From Blepharisma stoltei (lineage: Eukaryota; Ciliophora; Heterotrichea; Heterotrichida; Blepharismidae), in contig CAJZBQ010000046.1 in NCBI GenBank assembly GCA_914767885.1, forward strand, positions 1 through 64,000: a stretch of 64,000 bases of DNA. Reading direction: 5' to 3'. Below are positions 11,697 to 24,300 of this stretch, piece after piece. Each line of letters opens with the position of its first letter. The first letter of the stretch is position 1. The notes under the pieces were generated by a model that saw only the letters and a list, made by a program, of their open reading frames with translations, made no database searches and was not told the origin of the DNA. The translations under genes were made by a program, and so were the position numbers.

Positions 11697-14600
11697 ATGA
11701 AAAGTCTTATAAGCTTTATTGCTCTTATTGGACTGGCTTCTTGTGTTTCAATAGGATCCAAGGACAGTACGCTTGATCCTGGTAGAATTGTTTGGCCAAA
11801 AGAAACTTGGGTAAGTTCACCAATTGAGTTGGGCAGAGCTAATTCAGGTCTGACAGCTACTATTACTTTTAACTTCAGACCATCAACAGCTCTGACCAGC
11901 GGCTACGTTGAAATCATTCTCCCAAGTGGATTATCTGGCACTCTTACAGCAACAAAGACACTTTCAGCAAACACTGATACCAGTGCTTCTTTCCCTCTTG
12001 TTTTACCTTCAGGAGCTGCCGTATATGGCCCATTTGGCATTCTTACTAGAACATCTTCATCAGGTCAAATTATTGATGCAAACTACGTTTTCGGTTGCAT
12101 TGCTACTACGGCCTCTGTGACAAGTTCATCTACTCTTACAGTCACAACAGTTTCAGGAGCTACAAGTCCAGTTATTTCAACTACTGATGGCATTTACTTC
12201 GCATTTTCTCTTACTCAAAGTTTCTGGAGACATGATCTAATTGAAATCATCCCAGATTCAGACTGGTCTTTTGCTTCAAGCTCAGTTTCTTGCTCCTCTT
12301 CAGATGTCACTAGTGTGACCAACCAGCTCTACGGATATGATGGCACTCATAACCTTCCTTGTGCATTGGCAACTTCCAGCTCTGACACAACTGGGCCCAT
12401 AATTAAAATATGGCAACATTCAAATTTTCTAGTCTCTCAACAAAATATTTTTTCTCTTTCATGTTTTTTTATTATGATGTTTGGGTCCACCTAGTGAAGC
12501 TATCATAGAGCCGTCAGTCGGCAACATTGCTTGGAGGCAGGCCCTGGTGCAATAAAGCAGATTGGCCCAGAAGTCTGTGGGCCGGTGTGATGAAACCGTA
12601 GCGGGAAGCTCTGGCTTTGGGCAAATCTGTAAAGGACGTTAAACTTATAAATCTTAATGTAATGAAGTTATCAGAGAAGTTAGGGCTAATTTTTTTTCCT
12701 CTCAAACTCTTGACTCTAGGGAATTGCATTTTGCCACTGTACCTCCTATCCTAGGAGGCAAGGTTGGGACCTTGAGGGAGCTTGATGGACCCAAAACGGT
12801 CATGTGAGCTTAAAAGAGGTAGTCGAGGCCCAAACTCCATATGTGAGTAAATTCAAGGCCTCCAAAATTTGGAAAAATTCTCTTAACACCATCCCATTAC
12901 ATTTTTGGAACATCTTGGCAGCAGACAACTTGACTGTGTTTTTAAACGTAATAATTGATCATGCATACAATTGGCCCTCAATATACAAGCACAGGCTCAA
13001 AGAGTGTTTATATATACGGAGTTGATAAAGATGTTATCATAGCAAGCTCCCTTTCTGGTTCATCTAGAAATTTAACTCTTTTTGTTAATTTTAAATAATT
13101 ATTCGGCCCTGGGAAAACAATTTTTGTATTTATGTTTTAAGCTTAAATAACTTTCTTCCTTTCCATCAAGCTTAAAGTCTCAACATTCACTCTTCCTGGC
13201 TTCGTGAAATCTTCCTCAGCTAATACATGGACTGTCAAGATTTGGAGGTTTGGCACTAATAATTTACTTGCCAAATACTCTGGAAGCGGTCCAGTTACAA
13301 CAGCAGTAGGCGCCGTAACTGTTAGTTCATGGAAATCTAAAAGCGGTATTGACGAGAGCATTGTTCCAGCTTCCACAACCCTATTCTCCACTGTCACATT
13401 CACCAACGCTCACGCAATTCCTAATGGTGGATCTGCTGTCATTACTTTTACCAGTGTCGATATTTCAAAAGACTGGTGGGCAGATGTAGATGCCACCGAT
13501 ACTTCAGGTGCCAAATGCTTCATGTCGTCCTCAATTTCTGCTACCTGTGCAAATACTGATTCAACCAAGGTAACAATTTCTTTCACTGCTGCTCTTGCGG
13601 CATCTTCATCAGTATCTGTGACTTTGTTGACTGCTTTATCATCAGGTGCAAAGATTTCCTCAATTGTTACTTACTACACAGGAACAACCCAAATTGACGC
13701 TCTTGCAAGCTCATACTCATGGCCTCTCAGCTCTACTAATAAAGCACTTGGCCACTTCTCATATCATGCATATGCAGATGCTTCAAATAACTACCCAGAT
13801 ATTGGCGACGCATCTCCAACTGTGACAGCTGGATATTTACTCGGAGCTGACAAAACCAGTGATCTCTACTGGGAAATTTTGCCTAATGCAAATGTTAACT
13901 GGGCTATAGGCACAAGCATTTCAGTGAACCTTCCAATATCTTCATCTCTTTCATACACTTCTTCTTATATAGCTGGGGATGCCACTGTCTACGATTTGGT
14001 AGATCCTTTTACAAGCGCTGCAGCTCTTTCAACGACAACAACTGGAAGAACCTACTCACAGAGTGGAAATGTTATCACTGTTTCATTTACAGCAGCCCCA
14101 ACTGCATCTAATTACCTCGTTTTTGGATATTCAGGAAACTCAGCTTTACCTTATGTTCGCTCAAACTTGGCCACTTTTTACGAATGTTGGGCCAAGGCAA
14201 CAACCAGCACAACTATTGAAGTTGGAAACTCTGTTTTCTCTGTCCTAGATACTGACTATGCAAATGCAGGCATCCTCACAGCACCATTATGTCTTAGTAC
14301 CGTTGGCGCTATACCACTTATGACCACTTTTATCGCGAAGTTGATGGCTATGGATTTCTCGTCTTCAACTAATGTTTTCACCCTTGAAGTGACCATTGCT
14401 GGCGGTGCAGACTTAGGAACTGGCTTAGCTGATAAAAGCGATCTTCCTTGTGATGCAACAGTTGACGGAGTAACTTGCACTTTGACTAAAATTAACAGTG
14501 GAGCAGACAGTCTCATCACAATTAAAGGACTCGGTACTTTGGCAAAGGATGATTCAGTCTCAATCTATATCGCAAAAGGAGCAATAGCTGCTTCAACATC

Positions 14601-17600
14601 CTTAACACCTACCACTGCAGTTTATTACCAAACATCAGCAGACTCTAACATTAAAAATTACCTATTCACAAGTAAAAAGGCATCTGCTTATACCACAGCA
14701 GCAGCTGTAGCATTGACTGCTGCAACCTCAACAACTACTTGGACCATCGGTAGTAGTCAAACTCTTGCAATCACTGGCGCAGATGTGAATGCTAACACAG
14801 CCACTGGCACTTATATTGGAATTGGCTTACCTGCAGGTTTCACCTTATCTGGATCTGCAATTACAGCTGCTACCAAAGCTCCTACAAAGACTTATATGGC
14901 AACTATGAGCGATAAATACTCAGTTGGAGGGTTCATTATGGGTATTGATGATGGAGACTACGGTCTTTCAACAGGTGGATCTGCTATGTCAATAACGAAT
15001 ATTGTAGCACCAGGATATGCTGGAGCTACTAACGGAAGCAACAGCATTCATTTCAACGTATTTGTTGCAGCCAATGTTGGAGCTGCTTGCACAGCATCTG
15101 ATATATCGAAAATTACTGGCAATACAATTAGTGTCGGAGCGATTACTGATGTTTCATGCAGCTCATCAGCCTCTTCATTAAGAGGGCCTGACTCTGTTGA
15201 CTCAACTATGACTGTAATAGTTACAGTTCCAGATGCTGTACCTAAGAATGGCATAGTAACTCTTACTATGGATACCAACTGGTCATATTCTTCTGCAAGT
15301 TGTACAGTCACAGGAATGACAGGAACTTGCGTAGCTGGCACCTCTACTGTAATAACTGCATCAGCAGATTTTTCAGCTGGAGCTATCACTGTCCTATTCT
15401 CGCACGTACTCCCACCTACTTCAGGCTCAACTGCAACCTGTGTTAGCGCAGTGACAACTCAAGATGCTAACAGTAACTACATTGACTCTGGATCATCACT
15501 CACTCCTCCAGCGATAAACAATTTCTTGCTTATTCATAGGCTTTTTTTGCAAAAATTTTTAAATAGAAAATTTAATATGAATAGATCGATAATTGCTTAT
15601 TATTGGGTGCTTTCAGATAAAAGCCCAATAATAAGCAATTTTCGATATATATTAAATTAAATTTACTTTAAAAAACCCTCACGAATAAGAAAGAAATTGC
15701 TTATTACTGGAGGAAAGTCACCCAAACTATTAATCTTGCAGCTGCTGGAAGTGCAGGCACCTCTACAATCACTGCAACCGCATTTCCAAACTTTGTTGGA
15801 GCTGCTAGTGTTGACATGTATCTTTCATTCACTCTTTCTAAGCAACTCCCAGCTGGCAGTGTTATAAGTATTTCACATGAATAAAATATGGCGTCTTCGT
15901 CTGGGCATGGCCGGGAGGCCATGCATACTCGACTTATATTTTATTTATATCCGGTAAGGTTTTACTACTTCAGAAATGGACGGCAATGCTAGGTAAGCAA
16001 TTCTGGTTGTGTTCAGAGCCTAGCCCAAGTCTAAATTCAGAGGTGGTTTTTTCCTCGTGGGGAAGATGAGCACGGAGGTTGGAAAGGGGAAGCCCAGCAG
16101 AGTCCACACGACCAATCGGGCAACTCCCTAGCGTGAAACTGGGCGTTACGTCCCAGGCTTTCGAGTTCTACCTTCTACCGACAGTCGACCAGAAAATCCA
16201 TTTTTTATGGATTTTCGGAAAGACAACCCACGTTGGTGTGAATCCCTTGTTTGAGGCAACAAGGAGGGTGTCCGCCGAGGCCTCACCATAGGCGAAGAGC
16301 GTGAAGGGGTGCAAATCCCCGGCCCTGCAAGTGCGAACGGCTAATCTTAATCTTAATCTTAAATAAGTATTTCACCTGGCGGTGTCGGTTCATGGCTCAA
16401 ATCTGGAGACATCAAGGACTACTGCTGGTCGAATCTTGCATACTCAGCATGCACTGTTACAAGCTCAAATGTCCAAGTCACCCTAGTAAACAGCTTATCA
16501 TCTGGATCAGCAGTCCAACTCTATTTGGACAGCGCCATTACTCTCCCAAGCAGTTCTGGTGCAACTTCAACTGGCTTCCAAATCTCAGCTACGTGGAGCG
16601 ACGTGAGTATTATTTCAGACAGCAGTCCAGGAACCGTTTTTACAGTCAATGCAGCTCCAGCAGGTGCAGTAACACTCACCTCTGTGAAAATTAACAATGT
16701 TAATAACGCTGGCGAGGCAGCGAACTATCTCTTCAGCTTCACAAGCAACCAAGCTGTTGCCAGTGGAGACTACTTCATCATCCAATTCCCAAGAGACTTT
16801 GACGCTTACCTTGGAGACGCAGATAACACTTATCCAGACTGCTTCCCTAATGATTGGTATCTTACCTGCAGCTCTACTGCTCTTGGAAGTGTTGCATGTG
16901 CTGCTGACCATTGGTATCTTAAAGTCTCTGGTGTGTCTAAAACAGCAACTGCTTCAAGTAGCTTAGATCTCACAGTCAATGGAATCAGAAACCCAGATTC
17001 TGGAACCACAGGATACTTCAACATTTGGCATTATGGTTCAACTGGAACTGTTAAGGCCTATGTTAACTCAGCTATTAGCGTGACCACCTTAGACCCAGTA
17101 GCAAACTCAGTAACACTTAAACCTGTAACCGTCAGTGGACAATTATTATCTGGATCATCCACCTATTCATTCGACTTCTACAGCGCTGGCACCTTCAGCA
17201 GTAGTTATTCCTTCGAAATTCGCTTCCCACCACAATTTAACCTTAAACTCGCCAACTCAGGAACCACAGCTTGCACAACCAAATACTACGACGACTCAGG
17301 AGCTGCAAACACTGACTCAACTGTTGCCGTTGATTGGAGCTCAGGAACTACTTCTTGCACCGCAGATGTTGTCACTGGAAGAGTGACTCTTGCCATTCCT
17401 TCAACTGTCACTAAGACATTTGCATCAACTGACAGAATAAGAATCAATTTAACTGCTATTAGTAATGCCCAATGGGGACTCAGCAGGTCTGACTCTATGT
17501 GGGACAACAAGGACACCTCAGCCTTCGGATCTTTCTCCCAATGGACTAACAGATTTAGTGTAGCCGCAATCAAAACTACTGACTCCACAATCAGTGCTAA

Positions 17601-20087
17601 AAGCTATGACATCCTCAATGCAGCTTATCTCGGTCTTAACCCTGTTGCCACTGCTGTTGCCGTCAACTCATACAACCCAGCAAACGGAAATAACAAGATT
17701 CAGCTGACCCCAGGTACCCAAAGCCAAGATATCCAAATCGTAGTAGATCCTTCATGGCCAATGAAGTCCAAATCATTGAAATTGACTGCAGCTTCAAACT
17801 CAAATTATCCTGACAGCGGAAACCTCGAGTTCACTTCAGTTCACCATGGCTACATTGTTTACCAAATGACCAAGACAATAACTTTCAGAGTTTCAGCAAA
17901 AACAGGCACTTCACAAGGACTTTATTATATCAATTGGTCTCCTTCAGAAAGCAGACAGCCAGGCGTTTCAAGTGACCTGTACTGTGCCCCATTAAGTGTT
18001 TTGGTTGAGGTATGCACACCTTCATCCACCATTACTCCAACAGTTGCAGTAATTCCAACTCTTTACAAGTCACATAAGAGCATCCCAATTGCAGTAACCC
18101 TTGCTAGATCCCCTGCCACAGACATTACTATCACCCCATCTACCACTTCAACTGGAATCTCGTTTAACCCAACTTCCCTTAAGTTTACTAAGGATTCTGA
18201 TGTCAAATACTTTGAAATCACTGCCCTATTTTTATATATAAGTATAAAAGCCATTTATAGAAGAATTGCAAAACGTTAATTTTTTTAAAACTTTACTGCT
18301 TATAGCGATTCTTCAAAAAGACTTTTATGTCATTATAAATTATAAGCCAAATCACTGTTTCATCAACCTATGATTCCACTCAAGCATCTCCAGTAATTGC
18401 ATTCTCCATTTCAGGAACTGATGCAGGCGCTTATGGAGCGATTGCTTCAAGAACAGTTACTGTTTCATCCACAGACTCAACAGCCACACAGCCGACTATC
18501 ACCATTCAGCAAGGCACTATCACTGGAAACTCAATTACTCTGACTGTCACTTCTCCACAAAACGGAGTTCTATATTGGGGATTCTCCTGCAAAGGAACAA
18601 GTACTCCTACATTCGCTGAGCTCGTTGCAATGGCTGCAGATCTCGTTTCTCCTACAAATGCAACTTATTCTTACCAGGAATTGAAAGATATGGACTACGA
18701 AGACACTGAGACAGATATTGACTCGACTAAAGGTGACACTGATATCAACTCTTTCTTCAGAAGAATGCACGCTAAGCATTGTGCTACTTATTACACCAAT
18801 GCCCAGGTCATCTACACTGGCACTTCAGCTCAAGTAGTGCTCGATAACCTTATGGGAGGAACAGACTATGTTTTCACTGCTTATGTTGATAACAGACTTA
18901 TTGAAAGCACTTCAAGCTACACTGCAGTGACCAGCTCATTCAGTACCTCTGCACTCCCAAGTATTACAACTACAAGTGTTTCCTTCTCTGGATCTGTCGC
19001 CCAAAGCAGCAGTGACAACATTAGAAATGTGCTGGCTAAAAACATGGGAGTCAACCCATCATGGCTAACTTTAGCTACTTACACCCCTCCTACTTCAACA
19101 AGATACCTTCAAGATTCAACTGGAACCTCTACTTTCATATACAATGTGCTTTACGACAGAGCCCTCTCAGCAAGCTACCCATCCAATACAATTGCTAATA
19201 ACCTTGCTGGAACCCAAGCTACATCTGAGTTCGCCAGCTTGTACAGTTACACTACTTCAGCCTATGCCACAGCAACTGCATCAACTGGAACCACTCCTTC
19301 ATGGACTGTAGCTCCAGCCTCTTCTACAGTTGGAGAAACATCTGCTGCTTTCACTGCAACCTCATCCCAAGCAGGCACAATCTATGTTTCTTGCACTGAC
19401 GAGACATCAACTTACAACACTTATGCATGGCAAGTAATTGACGGACTCAATGCAAACTCCAACCCTGGCTATGCTACATACGCAAACAGCACAGCAGCCA
19501 CAAGTGCCACTTTAACTGTATCAGGTTTAACTCAAGGAACTCAATATCAATGCTACTTCACTGCTTGCAACAACTACCCACTTTGGCCTTCTTGCATTGA
19601 TTATTCAACAAGCAGCTCATTGGTGTCAGTAACAATCAAAACTTTAACTACTGACGATGGCGCAGCAATGCTAAGCTTGTTGGCAGCTTTCTTCTTACTC
19701 CCCCCCTCCGTGAGTGAACAAAAAAATTGTGTTCACTCAAGGAGGGGGGTTAATTTTGTTTTTTTTAAAAAAAATTTATATATAAATCTTATAAAAAATA
19801 TTGTTTTTCGAAATTTAAAAAAATCCTAATTCGCAAAAATTGGAAAGCAAATATTAATTTAATTTATAAAATGTTTTAAAAAGCAATTCGTTTAAAATTA
19901 AACAGAATTAGCTTTAGATTTCATTATACTAATTATCATTTTATATATAAAAACTTTTTTCCATAAACAATTTTTCTATTAAAAAATTTTTGTTCACTCA
20001 CGGAGGGTGGGTTTTTGGGCAAAAAATAGGGATTTTTCCAATGGTTTTGCTCACTCACAGAGGGGGGAGTTACTACTTTACTCTTAA
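11697..20087 (+). CDS. Giant secreted Ser/Thr/Ala-rich surface protein, ~2,140 aa, split by five IESs
   Basis: The start is ATG 11697, giving a signal peptide (MKSLISFIALIGLASC). Coding segments: 11697-12403, 13173-15514, 15731-15876, 16376-18226, 18343-19697 and 20073-20087. After joining, the protein ends AAFFLLLYS. The body is Ser/Thr/Ala-rich beta-sandwich-like repeats with spaced Cys (several NLPISSS, ISVTTLDP, GTGLADKSD stretches); a FEITA-containing module and fibronectin-like SGLTQGTQYQCYFTACNNY follow, then a C-terminal hydrophobic run suited to a GPI-anchor signal. I infer a cell-surface or coat protein; family not identified. The join at 15515/15730 leaves the frame one base short. 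No introns found. A 3' copy lies at 6206-6586. Confidence 0.8.
12404..13172. mobile_element. 769-bp IES in the surface-protein gene
   Basis: Bounded by TTAAA on both sides (12403-12407 and 13172-13176), sharing TA; removal joins GPII-K-VSTFTLPGF in frame. Its left end, AAAATATGGC, resembles the 5' end of the dispersed retroposon family, so it may be a diverged copy. Nested inside is a smaller element (about 12479-12798) with imperfect inverted ends GTTTGGGTCCAC / GTTTTGGGTCCATC. A 73-codon open frame at 12804-13025 (NTIPLHFWNILAADNLTVFL) is unassigned. Confidence 0.8.
15515..15730. mobile_element. ~216-bp IES in the surface-protein gene, boundary uncertain
   Basis: The flanking protein reads SGSSLTPPAI and NLAAAGSAGTSTI; between them are stops in all frames and a perfect palindrome, TTGCTTATTATTGGG against its inverse. 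TA at 15515 and TA at 15731 are the best pair, but the joined frame is one base short, so either one A is missing from the assembly or another TA pair is used. Confidence 0.6.
15864..16375 (+). mobile_element. SINE-like retroposon, copy in the surface-protein gene
   Basis: Body 15877-16362 between 13-bp duplications ATAAGTATTTCAC (15864-15876, 16363-16375). The 5' end is AAAATATGGCG and the 3' tail a TTAATC repeat. The interior is GC-rich; near the 3' end are a CTTGTTTGAGGCAACAAG hairpin and AGGGGTGCAAATCCCC, a T-arm-like stem-loop shared with the copy at 57676. Removing the element and one duplication joins SVISIS to PGGVGSW in frame. Confidence 0.9.
18227..18342. mobile_element. 116-bp TA-bounded IES
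   Basis: TA at 18227-18228 and 18343-18344. Joining gives EITAL-SQITVSSTYDS in frame, whereas read-through meets stops. AT-rich, no internal repeat recognised; it is the short IES class. Confidence 0.88.
19695..20069. mobile_element. BogoMITE-like IES five codons before the surface-protein stop
   Basis: Body 19698-20069 with TTA on both sides (19695-19697, 20070-20072). Removal gives TTC TTA CTA CTT TAC TCT TAA, the natural C-terminus. Slightly diverged from the 4283 and 22393 copies. Confidence 0.92.
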
Positions 20088-20835
20088 ACACAAAATATAC
20101 GAAAATAAATGGAGAAGTAATAAAATTAAATCAAAAAATTTTGTTAAAGTTTTTATGATGAGTTAAATCTTTAACTAAGCCCTTTTCTTTAAAATTTCTT
20201 ATTTAAAATAGCATTTTTACTCAATATTTAAATAAAGTATTCGTTTTTTTTGACGAGCAACTAACTTCTTATTTTATTTTCTTAATCCTCCAGTCTTAAT
20301 TGGAAAAAAAATCGGTAACATTTCTATTTTTGATTAAATAGTTTTACTTTAAATTGAAATAATTTATTTAAATATTTTAAAAATAATACCTGCTATCTAA
20401 ATTGTTTTGAAACCTAATTAATGCTCCAAAATTGAATAGCACCCTTTAAATAAGTTAGTATTATATTAATAAATTTTTTATACTTTTTAAAAAAATTAAC
20501 TCCCATTTAAATTAGAAAAGATTTTTGTTCCTATATAAAGAAGGAGGTTTAAAGTATTTTATAGGATATTGATGAGTCTAAGTCTCGAATGCCAATTTTG
20601 TATGAGTCAAAATTTTTGAATTTATTTGTTTTTTAATTCGAATTATTGCTTGCGCTTTATTCTTGATTTAATATTTTGAAGTGCTTTAATACTTTTTAGA
20701 ATCATATGGGCATTATTTTATAGCATCTTGGCATTTAGCAAGTTGTTCATAATGGCTTCCACAATCAATCGCAAGTGTCCGAAAATAGTCTAAGAGCATT
20801 TATTTCTAAATATTCAATCTATTACAGCATATTAA
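20088..20835. other. AT-rich spacer between convergent genes
   Basis: Lies between the 3' ends of the surface-protein gene and the zinc-finger gene. A short element-like piece with TCCCATTTAAATTAG and AGAAGGAGG occurs at about 20500-20550, probably a decayed TTTAAATTGGAAC-type element. No gene seen. Confidence 0.5.
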
Positions 20836-21264
20836 TTAACTACTTCTTAAATTACTGAAAAATGGTTTAAGTAAAGGATGAGCATATTGAAGATGCAAAT
20901 GAGCATAGCAGCGCTTAGAAAATTTCAAGCCACACAATCTGCACCTTTTTTCAAATCTATTAATTACATTCAGGAGCTTATTTGATACAATTATTTCTTC
21001 TATGTGCTTTACTAAATTATGCAAATAATACTCCTCTCTGTGCAAGAATCTCACCGAGCAATATGAGCACCTTGGGTGGTCCGTTCTAAGATGATAGGAA
21101 AGCCTTTTAGTGGATTTCTCAGTTTTTGAGCAAATCGGGCAGACTGGAGTGAAATTGTGGAACTTCGCCATGTGGGCTCTTGCTTGCTTGAACCCTTCGA
21201 AGTGAAAGTTGCATTGTGGGCAGTTCCCTTCATAATTCTCATCAATTGACTGTGGGCCGTCCAT
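20836..21264 (-). CDS. C2H2 zinc-finger protein, 142 aa
   Basis: ATG at 21264, stop at 20836-20838, no IES. Four Cys2His2 fingers can be seen: CPQCNFHFEGFKQARAHMAKFH, here at residues about 15-36 (C..C..12..H..H); CPICSKTEKS..YHLRTDH; CSYCSVRF..YYLHNLVKH; and CRLCGLKF..AHLHLQYAH. The protein is little more than these fingers, so nucleic-acid binding is likely. No nuclear signal or other domain is evident. It lies 77 bp downstream of the coiled-coil gene on the same strand, but co-transcription is not implied in ciliates. Confidence 0.85.
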   Translation of the reverse strand: MDGPQSIDENYEGNCPQCNFHFEGFKQARAHMAKFHNFTPVCPICSKTEKSTKRLSYHLRTDHPRCSYCSVRFLHREEYYLHNLVKHIEEIIVSNKLLNVINRFEKRCRLCGLKFSKRCYAHLHLQYAHPLLKPFFSNLRSS

Positions 21265-21341
21265 ATATTTATAGCCCCTTTAGCTATTTCAATGCATTTT
21301 TAAATTAAACAAATTACAATAAAAATTCAGCTAATGTTATC

Positions 21342-24300
21342 ATATTAAAATCCTTGAATAATTGCTTTCTTCAAGGGATATAAAAGTCCTTTAGCTTTCA
21401 TCTTGATCAAGCGTGCCCTTTTCAGATGTTTGCATTCCCCTATGCATTTTCTGTTATCATGCCCAGCCATGGCCCGAATATATTCCATTCTCAAGTGTGG
21501 CGGAATTGACTCTAAATCTGGGTATTTTTTTAACACTCATACAGCAATGTTTCCGTCCTTATCAAAATACTCTTGTTCGTTTTCTTCCAAAAGGTTCTTT
21601 TTATTGGAAATTCTTTGAGATTTATTCTTCCCTCCTAGAGGAATTGCGGATTGTTTTTCAGTTGATTTTTCGTTTTCAAAACCGTTTGAAAAAGAGCTGT
21701 TGCAATGGTCATGGTCATTATTGTTGCTTGGGCTCAAAAAGGATGATAAGAAGCTTTTGCGTCGCTTTTGGTCTGATGAGTTGGCTATATCTAAAGCAGA
21801 CTTTAAGTTAGGATCTATAGAAATTGCCCGAGGATGGCGCTATATTGCGCCATCCTCGGGCAATTGGAGACACGGCTCCACACGGGAATTGTGTTTCCAC
21901 GTGTGGAGCCATTTTTCCACGTGGGAAAATGTGGATTCCACACGTGGAAAAATGGCTCCACACGTGGAATACGGTTCCCGTGTGGAGCCAATTTTCGCTT
22001 GCCCTAGGATGGCGCCATATAGCGCCATCCTAGGGCAAATCCTATAGCATGGCTTGCTGATTAGTTTGTCCTGGAATTTGTAGTGTGTTCCCATCATGAG
22101 GATTTTTCATTTTTGATGATCCATTTCACCCATATGATGGCGTGTCTTCTGGACTTCTCCTTCTCGAGCTTGTTCCAGAGGGGATTTTTTTGAGTATTGA
22201 TTTATTTGGCTCCATCAGCTCAACTGTATAATCGATTTTTTTTAGATTATATTTCCTTATAAGAGACTCTTCATCAATATTTTTATATTCAAAACTGGCC
22301 CCACCATGCTCCTGTCTTCACTGCTGCTCTATCTGTGACAGCTTTTCTTGAGCAACAATTCCGCTTAGCTTAGCTAAATATAGCTCATTTCCTAACTCCC
22401 CCCCCCCCTCCGTGAGCGAACAAAAAAAATTTTGTTCGCTCACGGAGGGGGGTTAATTTTTTTTTTTAAAAAAAATTTATATATAAATTTTTATAAAAAA
22501 ATATTTTTTTCGAAATTTAAAAAAATCCTAATTTGCAAAAATTGGGAAGCAAATATTAATTTAATTTGCAAAATTTATGTTTTAAAACGCAATTTGTTTA
22601 AAATTAAACAGAATTAGCTCTAGATTTCATTATACTAATTATCACTTATATATCAAAATTTTTTTCCATTAAAATTTTTTCTATTAAAAAAATTTTTGTT
22701 CACTCACGGAGGGTGGGTTTTTGGTCAAAAAATGGCGATTTTTCTAATGGTTTTGTTCGCTCACGGAGGGGGGGGGGGGGGAGTAAGGCTTTCAATTTTT
22801 CATTTGCTTGCTCAAATCCCTGTTTAAACTTTTCACTTTCTTCAAGTTTCCTATACAAGTTTCCCAGCTCAGCTTTATTTTTCCTTTCTTTGTCTTCAAT
22901 TTCCACAATTTCGGCTTATGTCGTTAGATTTAAGCGCTTTAGTAGGGGAATATTTCAGGGGGAATTTGGTCGAGTTTTTGATAATAAGACATTTATTAGG
23001 AAAAACTGTCATAATCGATCAAATATCTTAAGAGGTAAAAACTCGACCAAATTTATCAAAACAATTGGATTAAAAAAATGAGCCACAATTTTCTCCTTAT
23101 ATTTGGCTATTGAAGCTTTGGATTGCTCCAACTGGAGCTGCAAGTCTTCCGTATTCGCTTTAAACAAGTTTATCTGCTGCTTATAATTTAAAATTTTGAG
23201 CTCTTTTTCTTTCAATAAATTTGTCAATGCATCATACTCATTTAAATCCACGAATTTTATATCTTACTTAACTTAATTATCTGGTGTTTAAGGTGTCTAG
23301 TGCCGCAGCCCAAAAGGGCCTATGGCAAAACTGATGACGTAGGCGAGCCATCTTGGCACGGGTCAGCCCCGTCCAAGCCTTCTATCAACTCCTGCTTCAC
23401 CGGCCTTGCTGCACGTCTCACCCGGCGCGTTTGCCGTCGCCCTTGTCGCTCGACTCAGCTCCTGCGCGTGTTCCGCCTAAGGGTCATCCTCCCGTGGGGA
23501 TGTGCTGAGAGGTAAAAGCCCGAAATCTTGAGTGGACTGAGGAGTGGTTCCTTTGGTTATCCCCCAGAGTTAAACCACTATTGCTGTCCAGAAGTTCTCG
23601 AGTGAAAACCTAACCCTATAAATAAAATTCCATGAGGGAGAGAAAATTAGCAAAGCTAATTTCTCTCGAACCGAATGCCATTTTATTTATCATGAATTTT
23701 TATATCAGTCTGCAAAAACTTATCGATCTTTGACCTATTAAAATTTACTTTTCGATTCAGATGTGTGCTGATTTCGTTTTGGATGACTTTTAGGCTCAAT
23801 TTTAATGATCTCTATGAGAAATTTGTTTGGAATTTTTGATAGTGAGACATTTTACCAAAAAGTCCTTCAATACACCTTACAAAAGTGCACGATCATTGGA
23901 CCTGCACCCGACTTTTATGCCCTGCTCAATGTCTTGTACGTAGTGAACAATATTTATATCCAAAATATCAGGGGTTTCGGAAGGACTTGGAACATCAGTC
24001 AGCATCAAGCATAACGAGTCATGCAAATCATTGAGTTTCTGTGATAAAACCCCTTGAGAAATTTTCTGGAATCGGTTAGCAAGTCGCTTAAACACTTCAA
24101 GCTCCAAACTTGGCTCTTCTTTAACTGGAAGAATGATACTTGGGGTTCTCTCTATTGCTAATTCATATGTTTGGGTCAGCTGCTCCCTGGTTCGCTTTTT
24201 AGGAATAATTTCTGGCTTAGGGGCTTCAGACCTATTGATGATTTTTTTATAAGCCCTTGTCAGCCCAACTAAACCTCGGACCAGGGTGTTTCCAATTCTA

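Noticed and set aside
22432-22617. Open frames inside MITEs (22432-22617, 46106-46411 start, 27265-27702 end)
   Set aside because: They begin or end within terminal repeats; the real genes continue across the excised element.
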